From NCBI RefSeq assembly GCF_030272695.1, contig NZ_JARFYN010000008.1:62001-126000 (forward strand): DNA of 64,000 nucleotides, written 5' to 3'. Position 1 is the first letter of the stretch. Every line of letters begins with the position of its first letter. Position numbers and translations under genes: made by a program. Shown piece by piece: positions 9,105 through 16,641 of this stretch. Source of the stretch: Martinezella calliandrae (GTDB lineage: Bacteria > Pseudomonadota > Alphaproteobacteria > Rhizobiales > Rhizobiaceae). The notes under the pieces are model-generated. The model made no database searches. It was not told where the DNA came from and saw only the letters and a list, made by a program, of their open reading frames with translations.

Positions 9105-10532
9105 GTGGAAAAGGCAGAAATCGGACTGATCGGTCTCGCTGTCATGGGATCGAATCTGGCGCTCAACATTGCCGAGAAGGGCAATAAAATCGCGGTATTC
9201 AACCGCACGCCGCAGGTGACGGACGAATTCTACGCGAACGCAGGTGCGCTGAAGGACAAGATCATCCCCTGCAAAACGATCGAGGAATTCGTCGAAGCGA
9301 TCCGTCCGCCGCGGCCAATCATCATCATGATCAAAGCCGGCGAGCCGGTCGACCAGCAGATGGCGGCGCTGCAGCCGCACCTCGACAAGGGCGACATCAT
9401 GATCGACGCCGGCAATGCCAATTTCCGCGATACGATCGCGCGTTTCGACCGTCTGAAGGATACCGGCCTGACCTTCATCGGCATGGGCGTCTCGGGTGGT
9501 GAGGAAGGTGCGCGCCATGGCCCGTCGATCATGGTCGGCGGCACCGAAGAGTCCTACAAGCGCGTCGAGAAAGTGCTGACGTCGATTGCTGCCAAGTACA
9601 AGGACGATCCCTGCGTCGCCTGGCTCGGCAATGACGGCGCCGGTCATTTCGTCAAGACCATCCATAATGGCATCGAATATGCCGACATGCAGATGATCGC
9701 CGAGATCTACGGCATCCTGCGCGACGGCCTCGGCAAGAACGCGGCCGAGATCAGCAGCATCTTCGGCGAATGGAACAAGGGCAGGCTGAATTCCTACCTC
9801 ATCGAGATCACCGAAAAGGTCCTGGCTGCCAGGGACCCGGCAACGGGTAGCGCCATGCCTGACGTCATCCTCGACAAGGCCGGCCAGAAGGGCACCGGCA
9901 AGTGGTCGGCGATCGAAGCGCAGAACATGGGCATTCCGGCAACCGCAATCGAAGCTGCCGTCGCAGCCCGCAGCCTGTCGGCCATCAAGGCCCAGCGCGA
10001 AGCCGCCGAAAAGATTTTTGGCGCACCGGACTACAAATTCCCGATCGCCTTCGGTCCCGAGCTCTTGAAGGATCTGGAGCTCGCACTGTTCGCAGCCAAG
10101 ATTGGTGCCTATGCACAGGGCTTTGCCGTCATGGCCGAAGCCTCGAAGGAGTTCAATTGGTCGCTGCCGATGCCGGTCATCGCCAAGATCTGGCGCGCAG
10201 GCTGCATCATCCGCTCGCAGTTCCTCGATGAGATCACCAGCGCCTTCACCAAGACGCCGGATGCCGCCAACCTCGTCGTAACCCCGGCATTCGCCGAGAT
10301 GGTCAAGGGTTCGATCCCGTCGCTGCGCCGCATCGTCTCGGCCGCCACGGCTTCCGGCCTGCCGGTTCCGGCCCTGGCTTCGGCGCTGACCTATTTCGAC
10401 GCCTATCGCCAGGCTCGCGGCACTGCGAACCTGATCCAGGCTCAGCGCGATTTCTTTGGGGCTCACGGTTTCGATCGCGTCGATGGCAAGGATATCCACC
10501 ACGGCCCCTGGGGCAGCGGCGCAAACGGCTGA
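9105..10532 (+). CDS. gnd: 6-phosphogluconate dehydrogenase (decarboxylating)
   Basis: Converts 6-phosphogluconate and NADP to ribulose-5-phosphate, CO2 and NADPH. At 475 residues it is the long form. Motifs: N-terminal Rossmann GLAVMGSNLALN, VFNRTP, the substrate loop GMGVSGGEEGARHGPSIM, the catalytic region GHFVKTIHNGIEY, and the C-terminal QAQRDFFGAHGFDRVD with a closing HHGPW. The start is GTG 9105, supported by GGAGG eight bases upstream. It is monocistronic and ends at a strong terminator. Confidence 0.97.
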   Translation: MEKAEIGLIGLAVMGSNLALNIAEKGNKIAVFNRTPQVTDEFYANAGALKDKIIPCKTIEEFVEAIRPPRPIIIMIKAGEPVDQQMAALQPHLDKGDIMIDAGNANFRDTIARFDRLKDTGLTFIGMGVSGGEEGARHGPSIMVGGTEESYKRVEKVLTSIAAKYKDDPCVAWLGNDGAGHFVKTIHNGIEYADMQMIAEIYGILRDGLGKNAAEISSIFGEWNKGRLNSYLIEITEKVLAARDPATGSAMPDVILDKAGQKGTGKWSAIEAQNMGIPATAIEAAVAARSLSAIKAQREAAEKIFGAPDYKFPIAFGPELLKDLELALFAAKIGAYAQGFAVMAEASKEFNWSLPMPVIAKIWRAGCIIRSQFLDEITSAFTKTPDAANLVVTPAFAEMVKGSIPSLRRIVSAATASGLPVPALASALTYFDAYRQARGTANLIQAQRDFFGAHGFDRVDGKDIHHGPWGSGANG

Positions 10533-10560
10533 TCCTGCGCTTTCGGATTGAAGAGACAAA

Positions 10561-10593
10561 GGGCCTGCCGGATATCCGGTGGGCCCTTTTTTT
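10561..10593 (+). terminator. Intrinsic terminator of gnd
   Basis: The hairpin GGGCC..GGCCC encloses the 12-base palindrome CCGGATATCCGG and is followed by seven T (10587-10593), 28 bases after the gnd stop. Confidence 0.88.
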
Positions 10594-10603
10594 AAAGCCT
10601 GTC

Positions 10604-10697
10604 GCGCAAAAGTCTAAAGCGGTTTTGCGATCACGACATGCGCAAAATCAAGAATCTAAAGCGTAGGGAGCAAATCCCAGAGATCGCGATGCGCTAT
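10604..10697. repeat. RIME-like rhizobial intergenic repeat
   Basis: The sequence contains GCGCAAAAGTCTAAAGCGG then TTTTGCGATCACGACATGCG and ends GATCGCGATGCGCTATAG. It fits the recurrent mosaic intergenic elements of Rhizobium and Agrobacterium chromosomes, recalled from general knowledge. It fills the space between the gnd terminator and the lacI-type stop. A shorter relative lies at 50791-50833. Confidence 0.5.
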
Positions 10698-10701
10698 AGG
10701 G

Positions 10702-11736
10702 TCAGCTCTTTGGCCAGACGGGCGGGCTGATGCTTTGCAGCAATTCGGGCTCGACGCCGTCGATGCGCGCAATGACCGCCTTGCCCAGTTCCCGACCGGC
10801 GTGGCGAAAGTCCTCGTAGACCGCGATGATTTCCGGGCGTATCCAGCTTAGTACATCGGTCGATTGTTTGGCGACCATATCGACATCGTGGCCGAGGCGA
10901 AAACCCGCCGCTTCGAGGCCGGCATTGACGGCGATGGCGCCGGCGCTGCTGGAGCAGACGAAGCCGTCTGGCACGTGCGTGGAACGCATCAACTCCTCGA
11001 CGGTATCCTTGATTTCGGCAAGCGTCGTGTCGGTGCTGGCTCTCAAGGGAACCTCCTGAGCGTGGCATTCGCGCAGTCCCGTTTGAAAGCCGAACTGAGT
11101 GTGCAGGTAATAGGTGAGTTTGCCTGGCGGCTGCAAAAGCGCGATCCGCCGCCGTCCTTTGGCGACCAGGGCACGCACCGCTTCACGTGCGAAAGCTTGG
11201 TTGTCGAAGTCGTGAAAAGGATGGGAGATTCCCATATTCGTGCGCCCATGCGTGGCAAAAGGCATCCCACGCTCATGCATGAGCTCTACACGCGGATCGT
11301 CCGGTTCCGTGCGCGATATGATGACGCCATCGGCCGAGCCGGTGTCTAGAATATAGCGCACGGGGACCAATGGATCCTTGCTGTGCGAGTGCGGCGTAAT
11401 GACGAGATGATATTGCGTACCGGCCAGAACCTCGGAAATGCCGAAGACCATCTGACTGGTGAAGCCCATGATTTCTTCGTCGATGCTGAGCACCAGAGCG
11501 ATAACGTTGGTCTTTCCGGTTCTCAAACGCACGCCGGCGCGATTGGGCTGATAACCCAATTGACGGGCGACCATGCGGACCCGTTCCTTGGTCTCGGCAC
11601 CGATATCCGGAGCGTCTTTCAAGGCTCGTGAGACGGTGGTTATTCCTAGGCCGGTCATGAAGGCGATCGTCTTGAGTGTCGGTCGCTCGTGTGCGGATTG
11701 AGTGGTACCGCCGCCGGAAATCTTTTTACTGTCCAT
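10702..11736 (-). CDS. LacI-family transcriptional regulator of the adjacent sugar cluster
   Basis: A 344-residue repressor-type protein. The N-terminal helix-turn-helix [20 protein letters not shown] is followed by the hinge [17 protein letters not shown] and a periplasmic-binding-protein-like sensor domain (residues about 80-335). It is transcribed away from the solute-binding protein gene, sharing a 459-base control region. By sequence style and context it resembles AglR, regulator of alpha-glucoside transport in Sinorhizobium, but the neighbouring enzymes point to beta-linked sugars. The start at 11736 gives the usual short arm before the HTH; an upstream in-frame start at 11775 is possible. 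Confidence 0.88.
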   Translation of the reverse strand: MDSKKISGGGTTQSAHERPTLKTIAFMTGLGITTVSRALKDAPDIGAETKERVRMVARQLGYQPNRAGVRLRTGKTNVIALVLSIDEEIMGFTSQMVFGISEVLAGTQYHLVITPHSHSKDPLVPVRYILDTGSADGVIISRTEPDDPRVELMHERGMPFATHGRTNMGISHPFHDFDNQAFAREAVRALVAKGRRRIALLQPPGKLTYYLHTQFGFQTGLRECHAQEVPLRASTDTTLAEIKDTVEELMRSTHVPDGFVCSSSAGAIAVNAGLEAAGFRLGHDVDMVAKQSTDVLSWIRPEIIAVYEDFRHAGRELGKAVIARIDGVEPELLQSISPPVWPKS

Positions 11737-11848
11737 ATCCTGCCAAGCCGTCTTCCGGCCGCCTCCCGCGACCAATCCGCTTATATTGCCTGCAGCGGCG
11801 CCGCAAGCATATGCGCGATGTGGTCACTCCTCCCTCGTTTCGAAAATC

Positions 11849-11860
11849 TGTAACGATACA
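11849..11860. promoter_or_regulatory. Operator-like TGTAACGATACA
   Basis: A near-palindrome (TGTA-A-CG-A-TACA) with the CG centre typical of LacI-family sites, 113 bases upstream of the regulator gene start. It is followed by GTGAG, as is the second candidate at 12168. It could mediate autoregulation. Confidence 0.35.
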
Positions 11861-12167
11861 GTGAGAAAGTCGAGCTTTTTTTCTGATGTCAGGATGGCCT
11901 TCATATCCGGCGGTTGAATCCACAGGGTTTGCGCAAATCTTTTGCAGATGCGAAAGGCGACTAAAGCGCTCGTTATCTGATATCGATCTTATAGAATATT
12001 TATCAATATGTTATCGACTGCGGCGACTGCAACGCGATGTGAGCAATTGCCGGGCAAATCGCCGTATTGGAAATGAAAAATGTAATCAGGAGTCGTATAT
12101 TTGAACTTTCAGAAAAATTTTACGAGTGACCGGTTGCGCCCCGAAAATGATTAGACTACGTTTTTCC

Positions 12168-12179
12168 GGCAACGTTTCA
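12168..12179. promoter_or_regulatory. Operator-like GGCAACGTTTCA before the binding-protein gene
   Basis: Imperfect AACGTT-centred palindrome 17 bases upstream of the ABC solute-binding gene and overlapping the leader (GTGAGGGAGGAAACTC follows). It shares AACG, T, CAGTGAG with the site at 11849, so one LacI-type regulator may bind both. The rest of 11737-12195 is AT-rich and holds no gene. Confidence 0.4.
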
Positions 12180-12195
12180 GTGAGGGAGGAAACTC

Positions 12196-13431
12196 ATGAA
12201 TATTCGTTTGATGGCTGCTGCATTGGCTGCTTCAGCCGTGTTGCCGCTTGGTGCGGCCAAGGCAACTGACCTCGAGGTAACCCATTGGTGGACGTCGGGT
12301 GGTGAGGCTGCCGCCGTGGCCGAATTGGCAAAGGCGTTCGATGCGACCGGCAATCATTGGGTCGATGGTGCGATTGCAGGCTCGGGCGGCACCGCGCGTC
12401 CGATCATGGTCAGCCGCATTACCGGCGGTGATCCGATGGGCGCCACCCAATTCAACCACGGACGCCAGGCCGAGGAGCTTGTGCAAGCCGGCCTCATGCG
12501 CGACCTGACCGATGTCGCGACGCAGGAGCATTGGAAGGACATTATTCGCCCGTCAAGCCTGCTCGATTCCTGCACGATTGACGGCAAGATCTACTGCGCC
12601 CCGGTCAATATTCACTCCTGGCAGTGGCTCTGGCTTTCGAATGCCGCCTTCAAGAAGGCCGGTGTTCCTGTTCCGAAGAACTGGGATGAGTTTGTCGCCG
12701 CTGCGCCCGCGCTGGAGAAGGCAGGCATCGTTCCGCTCGCCGTGGGTGGTCAGCCCTGGCAGGCTACCGGCGCCTTCGACGTGCTGATGGTCGCGATCGC
12801 CGGCAAGGACACCTATCAGAAAGTATTCGGCGACAGGGATGCCAAGCTAGCAGCCGGCCCGGAAATCGCCAAGGTCTTCAAGGCGGCCGACGACGCCCGC
12901 AGGATGTCGAAAGGCTCTAACGTTCAGGATTGGAACCAGGCGACGAACATGGTCATTACCGGCAAGGCCGGCGGCCAAATCATGGGCGATTGGGCGCAAG
13001 GCGAGTTTGCCCTCGCAGGTCAAAAGGCCGGTACGGACTACACTTGCCTTCCAGGTCTCGGTGTCAACGAAATCATCTCCACTGGCGGCGACGCGTTTTA
13101 CTTCCCGCTTTTGAAGGACGAGGCCAAGTCGAAGGCTCAGGAAGCTCTCGCCAAGACGCTTCTCGATCCGAAGACGCAGGTTGCCTTCAATCTTAAGAAG
13201 GGCTCGCTGCCCGTGCGTGGCGACGTAGACCTCGCCTCCGCCAACGACTGCATGAAGAAGGGCCTCGAGATCCTGAAGAAGGGTAATGTGATCCAGGGTA
13301 CGGACCAGCTTCTCTCTGCCGACACGCAGAAGCAGAAAGAGGACCTGTTCTCCGAGTTCTTCGCCAATCCTTCGATGACGCCGGAAGCTGCCCAGAAGCG
13401 CTTCGTCGAGATCATCGCCGCGGCTGACTGA
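12196..13431 (+). CDS. Sugar ABC transporter substrate-binding protein (family 1)
   Basis: Periplasmic receptor of the importer encoded downstream. A signal peptide (MNIRLMAAALAASAVLPLGAAKA, cleavage after about residue 23) precedes a mature chain starting TDLEVTHWWTSGGE, the classic opening of oligosaccharide-binding proteins. It is 411 residues, normal for CUT1 receptors. GGAGGAAA lies just before the ATG. The four cysteines in the mature chain include a C-x6-C pair (SCTIDGKIYC). The ligand is not known; the downstream beta-mannosidase and GH43 suggest a beta-linked oligosaccharide. Confidence 0.93.
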   Translation: MNIRLMAAALAASAVLPLGAAKATDLEVTHWWTSGGEAAAVAELAKAFDATGNHWVDGAIAGSGGTARPIMVSRITGGDPMGATQFNHGRQAEELVQAGLMRDLTDVATQEHWKDIIRPSSLLDSCTIDGKIYCAPVNIHSWQWLWLSNAAFKKAGVPVPKNWDEFVAAAPALEKAGIVPLAVGGQPWQATGAFDVLMVAIAGKDTYQKVFGDRDAKLAAGPEIAKVFKAADDARRMSKGSNVQDWNQATNMVITGKAGGQIMGDWAQGEFALAGQKAGTDYTCLPGLGVNEIISTGGDAFYFPLLKDEAKSKAQEALAKTLLDPKTQVAFNLKKGSLPVRGDVDLASANDCMKKGLEILKKGNVIQGTDQLLSADTQKQKEDLFSEFFANPSMTPEAAQKRFVEIIAAAD

Positions 13432-13450
13432 TCTCAATCTTCTCGCTGTA

Positions 13451-13484
13451 GTGATACCGGATCCCGTTGTGGATCCGGTATCAC
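13451..13484 (+). other. 14-bp perfect stem-loop after the binding-protein gene
   Basis: Arms GTGATACCGGATCC (13451-13464) and 13471-13484 are exact complements with the loop CGTTGT. It sits 20 bases after the binding-protein stop, has no T-run, and the operon continues. Such hairpins commonly protect the upstream mRNA or partly terminate, giving more receptor than permease. The rest of the 215-base gap holds no gene. Confidence 0.7.
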
Positions 13485-13646
13485 GGTCAGGACGTATCTT
13501 GTTGTCCGGCTAACTACAGCGCCTCTTATAGGCGGTCGACCCGTACGGATGTGACGGTCGACCGCGGATAAGGAGGGAGCGGCAGGAGCTGTGGTCGTTG
13601 ACCCGCTTCTGATCACCGAAGCAGTCGCGCTTCAGAAGGAGGTACA

Positions 13647-14552
13647 ATGACGGGTCACGCGCAAGCCGGCCGGCCAAATCAATTCCTGCGCAATCTGAAT
13701 TCGAAGATTGCATCCATCCCGATGATCCTTACGGCTGTCGTCATCTTTTTGGGCGGCACGATCTGGACGGTCGTTTATTCCTTCACAAATTCGAAGCTGC
13801 TGCCACGCCTCAGCTTCGTCGGACTGGATCAATACTACCGCCTGTGGGCGGCACCGCGATGGATCATCTCCATTGAAAATCTCGCCGTTTATGGCGTCTT
13901 TTCCCTGATCTTCAGTTTGGTTATCGGCTTTGTGCTGGCCGCGCTGATGGACCAGAAGATCCGGTTCGAAAACACCTTCCGCACGATTTTCCTTTATCCT
14001 TTCGCGCTGTCTTTCATCGTCACCGGCCTCGTCTGGCAGTGGTTGCTCAACCCTGAATTCGGCATCCAGTCAGTCGTGCGCTCGCTCGGCTGGACGACTT
14101 TCGCGTTTGATCCGCTCTATACGCCGAGCATCGTCATCTACGGCGTTCTGATCGCCGCACTCTGGCAGGGAACAGGCCTTGTGATGTGCTTGATGCTCGC
14201 CGGCTTGCGCGGCATCGATGAAGATATCTGGAAAGCAGCGCGCGTGGATGGGATCCCCATGTGGAAGACCTATCTGTTCGTTGTCATTCCGATGATGCGC
14301 CCGGTCTTCATCACTACGCTGGTCATCATCGCCAGCGGTATCGTTAAGGTCTATGACCTCGTCGTCGCGCAAACGAGTGGCGGACCTGGCATCGCTTCGG
14401 AAGTCCCGGCGAAATACGTCTACGACTACATGTTCCAGGCGCAGAACCTCGGTCAGGGATTTGCAGCTTCGACCATGATGCTCGTGACCGTCGCTATCGT
14501 CGTCATCCCCTGGGCCTATCTGGAATTTGGCGGAGGCCGCAACCGTGTCTGA
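13647..14552 (+). CDS. Sugar ABC transporter permease, first subunit
   Basis: A 301-residue inner-membrane protein with about six transmembrane segments. The EAA-type loop that docks on the ATPase is present in modified form (DEDIWKAARVDGIPMWKTYLFVVIPMM, residues about 190-216). It belongs to the MalF/UgpA side of CUT1 importers. A strong GGAGG precedes ATG 13647. The 3' end overlaps the next permease gene by 8 bases. Confidence 0.92.
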   Translation: MTGHAQAGRPNQFLRNLNSKIASIPMILTAVVIFLGGTIWTVVYSFTNSKLLPRLSFVGLDQYYRLWAAPRWIISIENLAVYGVFSLIFSLVIGFVLAALMDQKIRFENTFRTIFLYPFALSFIVTGLVWQWLLNPEFGIQSVVRSLGWTTFAFDPLYTPSIVIYGVLIAALWQGTGLVMCLMLAGLRGIDEDIWKAARVDGIPMWKTYLFVVIPMMRPVFITTLVIIASGIVKVYDLVVAQTSGGPGIASEVPAKYVYDYMFQAQNLGQGFAASTMMLVTVAIVVIPWAYLEFGGGRNRV

Positions 14553-15489
14553 TACCATTGCTCTTAAGAATGCCAACGGTAGCGGTGCCGCCGCGACCGA
14601 CAAGACGCTCTCGGAGCCGCACGGCTCCAGACCGCGCCGAGTGATTTCCGGCCGCAACATCATGCTCTACGGCACGCTTTTCGTTGCCGCCACCTATTAT
14701 CTGTTGCCGCTCTACGTGATGATCGTCACCTCGCTGAAGGGGATGCCGGAAATCCGCCTTGGCAACATCTTCGCGCCGCCGCTCGAGATCACATTCGAGC
14801 CATGGGTGAAAGCCTGGGCAACGGCTTGCACCGGTCTCAATTGTGATGGTCTTTCCCGCGGGTTCTGGAATTCCGTACGTATTACCGTGCCGTCCACGAT
14901 CTTCTCGATCGCAGTCGCTTCGGTCAACGGCTATGCACTCGCTAACTGGCGGTTCAAGGGTGCGGATTTCTTCTTCGCGATCCTCATCATCGGCGCGTTC
15001 ATCCCCTATCAGGTGATGATCTACCCGATCGTCATCGTGCTGCGCGAAATCGGCATCTACGGCACGCTCAGCGGACTTATCCTGGTGCATTGCATCTTCG
15101 GTATGCCGATCCTGACCTTGCTGTTCCGCAACTATTTCGCATCGCTGCCGGTGGAGCTTTTCAAGGCAGCGCGCATCGACGGCGCAGGTTTCTGGCAGAT
15201 TTTCCTGCGCATCATGCTGCCCATGTCGCTGCCGATCTTCGTCGTCGCCATGATCCTGCAGATTACGGGTATCTGGAACGACTTCCTGTTCGGCGTCGTC
15301 TTCACCAGGCCGGAGTATTACCCGATGACTGTGCAGCTCAACAATATCGTCAATTCCGTCCAGGGCGTGAAGGAATACAACGTCAACATGGCTGCAACGA
15401 TCCTTACCGGACTTGTGCCATTGGTCGTCTATTTCGTCTCCGGACGGCTTTTCGTTCGGGGCATCGCCGCCGGCGCAGTGAAGGGTTGA
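14545..15489 (+). CDS. Sugar ABC transporter permease, second subunit
   Basis: MalG/UgpE-type partner of the preceding permease. After a polar N terminus of about 40 residues come six hydrophobic segments, with the EAA loop ELFKAARIDGAGFWQIFLRIMLPMS near residues 205-230. The start is set at GTG 14545, which has GGAGG eight bases upstream and overlaps the end of the first permease gene; an in-frame TTG at 14527 lacks such a site. CTGLNCDGLSRGFWNS between the first helices is typical of the family. Confidence 0.92.
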   Translation: MSDTIALKNANGSGAAATDKTLSEPHGSRPRRVISGRNIMLYGTLFVAATYYLLPLYVMIVTSLKGMPEIRLGNIFAPPLEITFEPWVKAWATACTGLNCDGLSRGFWNSVRITVPSTIFSIAVASVNGYALANWRFKGADFFFAILIIGAFIPYQVMIYPIVIVLREIGIYGTLSGLILVHCIFGMPILTLLFRNYFASLPVELFKAARIDGAGFWQIFLRIMLPMSLPIFVVAMILQITGIWNDFLFGVVFTRPEYYPMTVQLNNIVNSVQGVKEYNVNMAATILTGLVPLVVYFVSGRLFVRGIAAGAVKG

Positions 15490-15492
15490 TCC

Positions 15493-16584
15493 ATGACCAG
15501 CAGCGTTTCCATCAAAGACCTGTCGCTCGATTTCGGCTCGGTCACCGTTCTGAAGAACCTCAACCTTGAAATCAACGACGGCGAATTCCTCGTGCTGCTC
15601 GGCTCGTCCGGCTGCGGCAAGTCGACATTGCTCAATTGCATCGCCGGCCTGCTCGACATCACCGAAGGAAAGATCTTCATCAAGGGCAAGAACGTCACCT
15701 GGGAAGAGCCCAAGGACCGCGGCATCGGCATGGTGTTCCAGTCCTATGCGCTCTATCCGCAGATGACGGTCGAAAAGAACTTGTCCTTCGGCCTACGTGT
15801 CGCCAAGGTGCCGCAGGCGGAGATCGACAAGCGTATTGCCCGGGCCGCCGAGATCCTGCAGATCCAGCCCTTGCTCAAGCGCAAACCCGCTGAACTTTCC
15901 GGCGGCCAGCGCCAGCGTGTGGCGATCGGCCGTGCCCTGGTGCGCGACGTCGACGTATTCTTGTTCGACGAGCCGCTGTCGAACCTCGACGCCAAGCTGC
16001 GCTCGGAACTGCGTGTCGAAATCAAGCGGCTGCATCAGTCTTTGAAGAACACCATGATCTACGTCACCCACGATCAGATCGAAGCGCTGACGCTCGCCGA
16101 CCGCATCGCCATCATGAAAAACGGCATCATCCAGCAGCTCGATGATCCGACGACGATCTACAATGCGCCGCGCAATCTCTTCGTTGCCGGTTTCATCGGC
16201 TCGCCGTCGATGAATTTTCTCAATGGCGAACTCGTGAACCGCGACGGCAAAGTGGCGTTCGCCGCCAACGATGTGATTTTCGCGCTCGATGGCTATAATG
16301 CCGGCGCAAGGCTGGAAGCAGGTCGCAAGGTCATTCTCGGCGTCCGGCCCGAGCACATCAAGGTGAACGAGGATCTGGGTCCCGGCGCGGAAGTGCACAA
16401 TGCGACGGTCGATATCGAGGAGCCGATGGGTGCCGACAACCTGCTTTGGCTCAAGCATGCTGGTCACACCATGTCGGTGCGCATCAATGGGGCGCGGCGT
16501 TTCAGCGCGGGTACGCCCGTAAAGCTCGGATTCGATATGTCGCTCGCTTCGGTCTTTGACGCGCAAACAGAACTCAGAATATGA
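15493..16584 (+). CDS. Sugar ABC transporter ATP-binding protein (MalK/UgpC type)
   Basis: A 363-residue ATPase driving the importer. Walker A GSSGCGKST, Q-loop VFQSYALYPQMTV, signature LSGGQRQRVAIGRALVRD, Walker B VFLFDEPLSNLD and switch VTHDQIEA are all intact. The C-terminal 120 residues are the TOBE/regulatory domain of CUT1 ATPases (VILGVRPEHIKV). It starts 3 bases after the second permease, within the same transcript. The beta-mannosidase gene follows after 57 bases. Confidence 0.94.
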   Translation: MTSSVSIKDLSLDFGSVTVLKNLNLEINDGEFLVLLGSSGCGKSTLLNCIAGLLDITEGKIFIKGKNVTWEEPKDRGIGMVFQSYALYPQMTVEKNLSFGLRVAKVPQAEIDKRIARAAEILQIQPLLKRKPAELSGGQRQRVAIGRALVRDVDVFLFDEPLSNLDAKLRSELRVEIKRLHQSLKNTMIYVTHDQIEALTLADRIAIMKNGIIQQLDDPTTIYNAPRNLFVAGFIGSPSMNFLNGELVNRDGKVAFAANDVIFALDGYNAGARLEAGRKVILGVRPEHIKVNEDLGPGAEVHNATVDIEEPMGADNLLWLKHAGHTMSVRINGARRFSAGTPVKLGFDMSLASVFDAQTELRI

Positions 16585-16641
16585 TCATATGAATGGAGGT
16601 GGTTTTGTCAGCTCCATTTCTGCAGCGGTGCGGGAGGTCCG

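Noticed and set aside
9027..10559. Long minus-strand frame across gnd (510 codons)
   Set aside because: It lies antisense to a fully recognisable gnd; composition is typical of a GC-rich antisense shadow.
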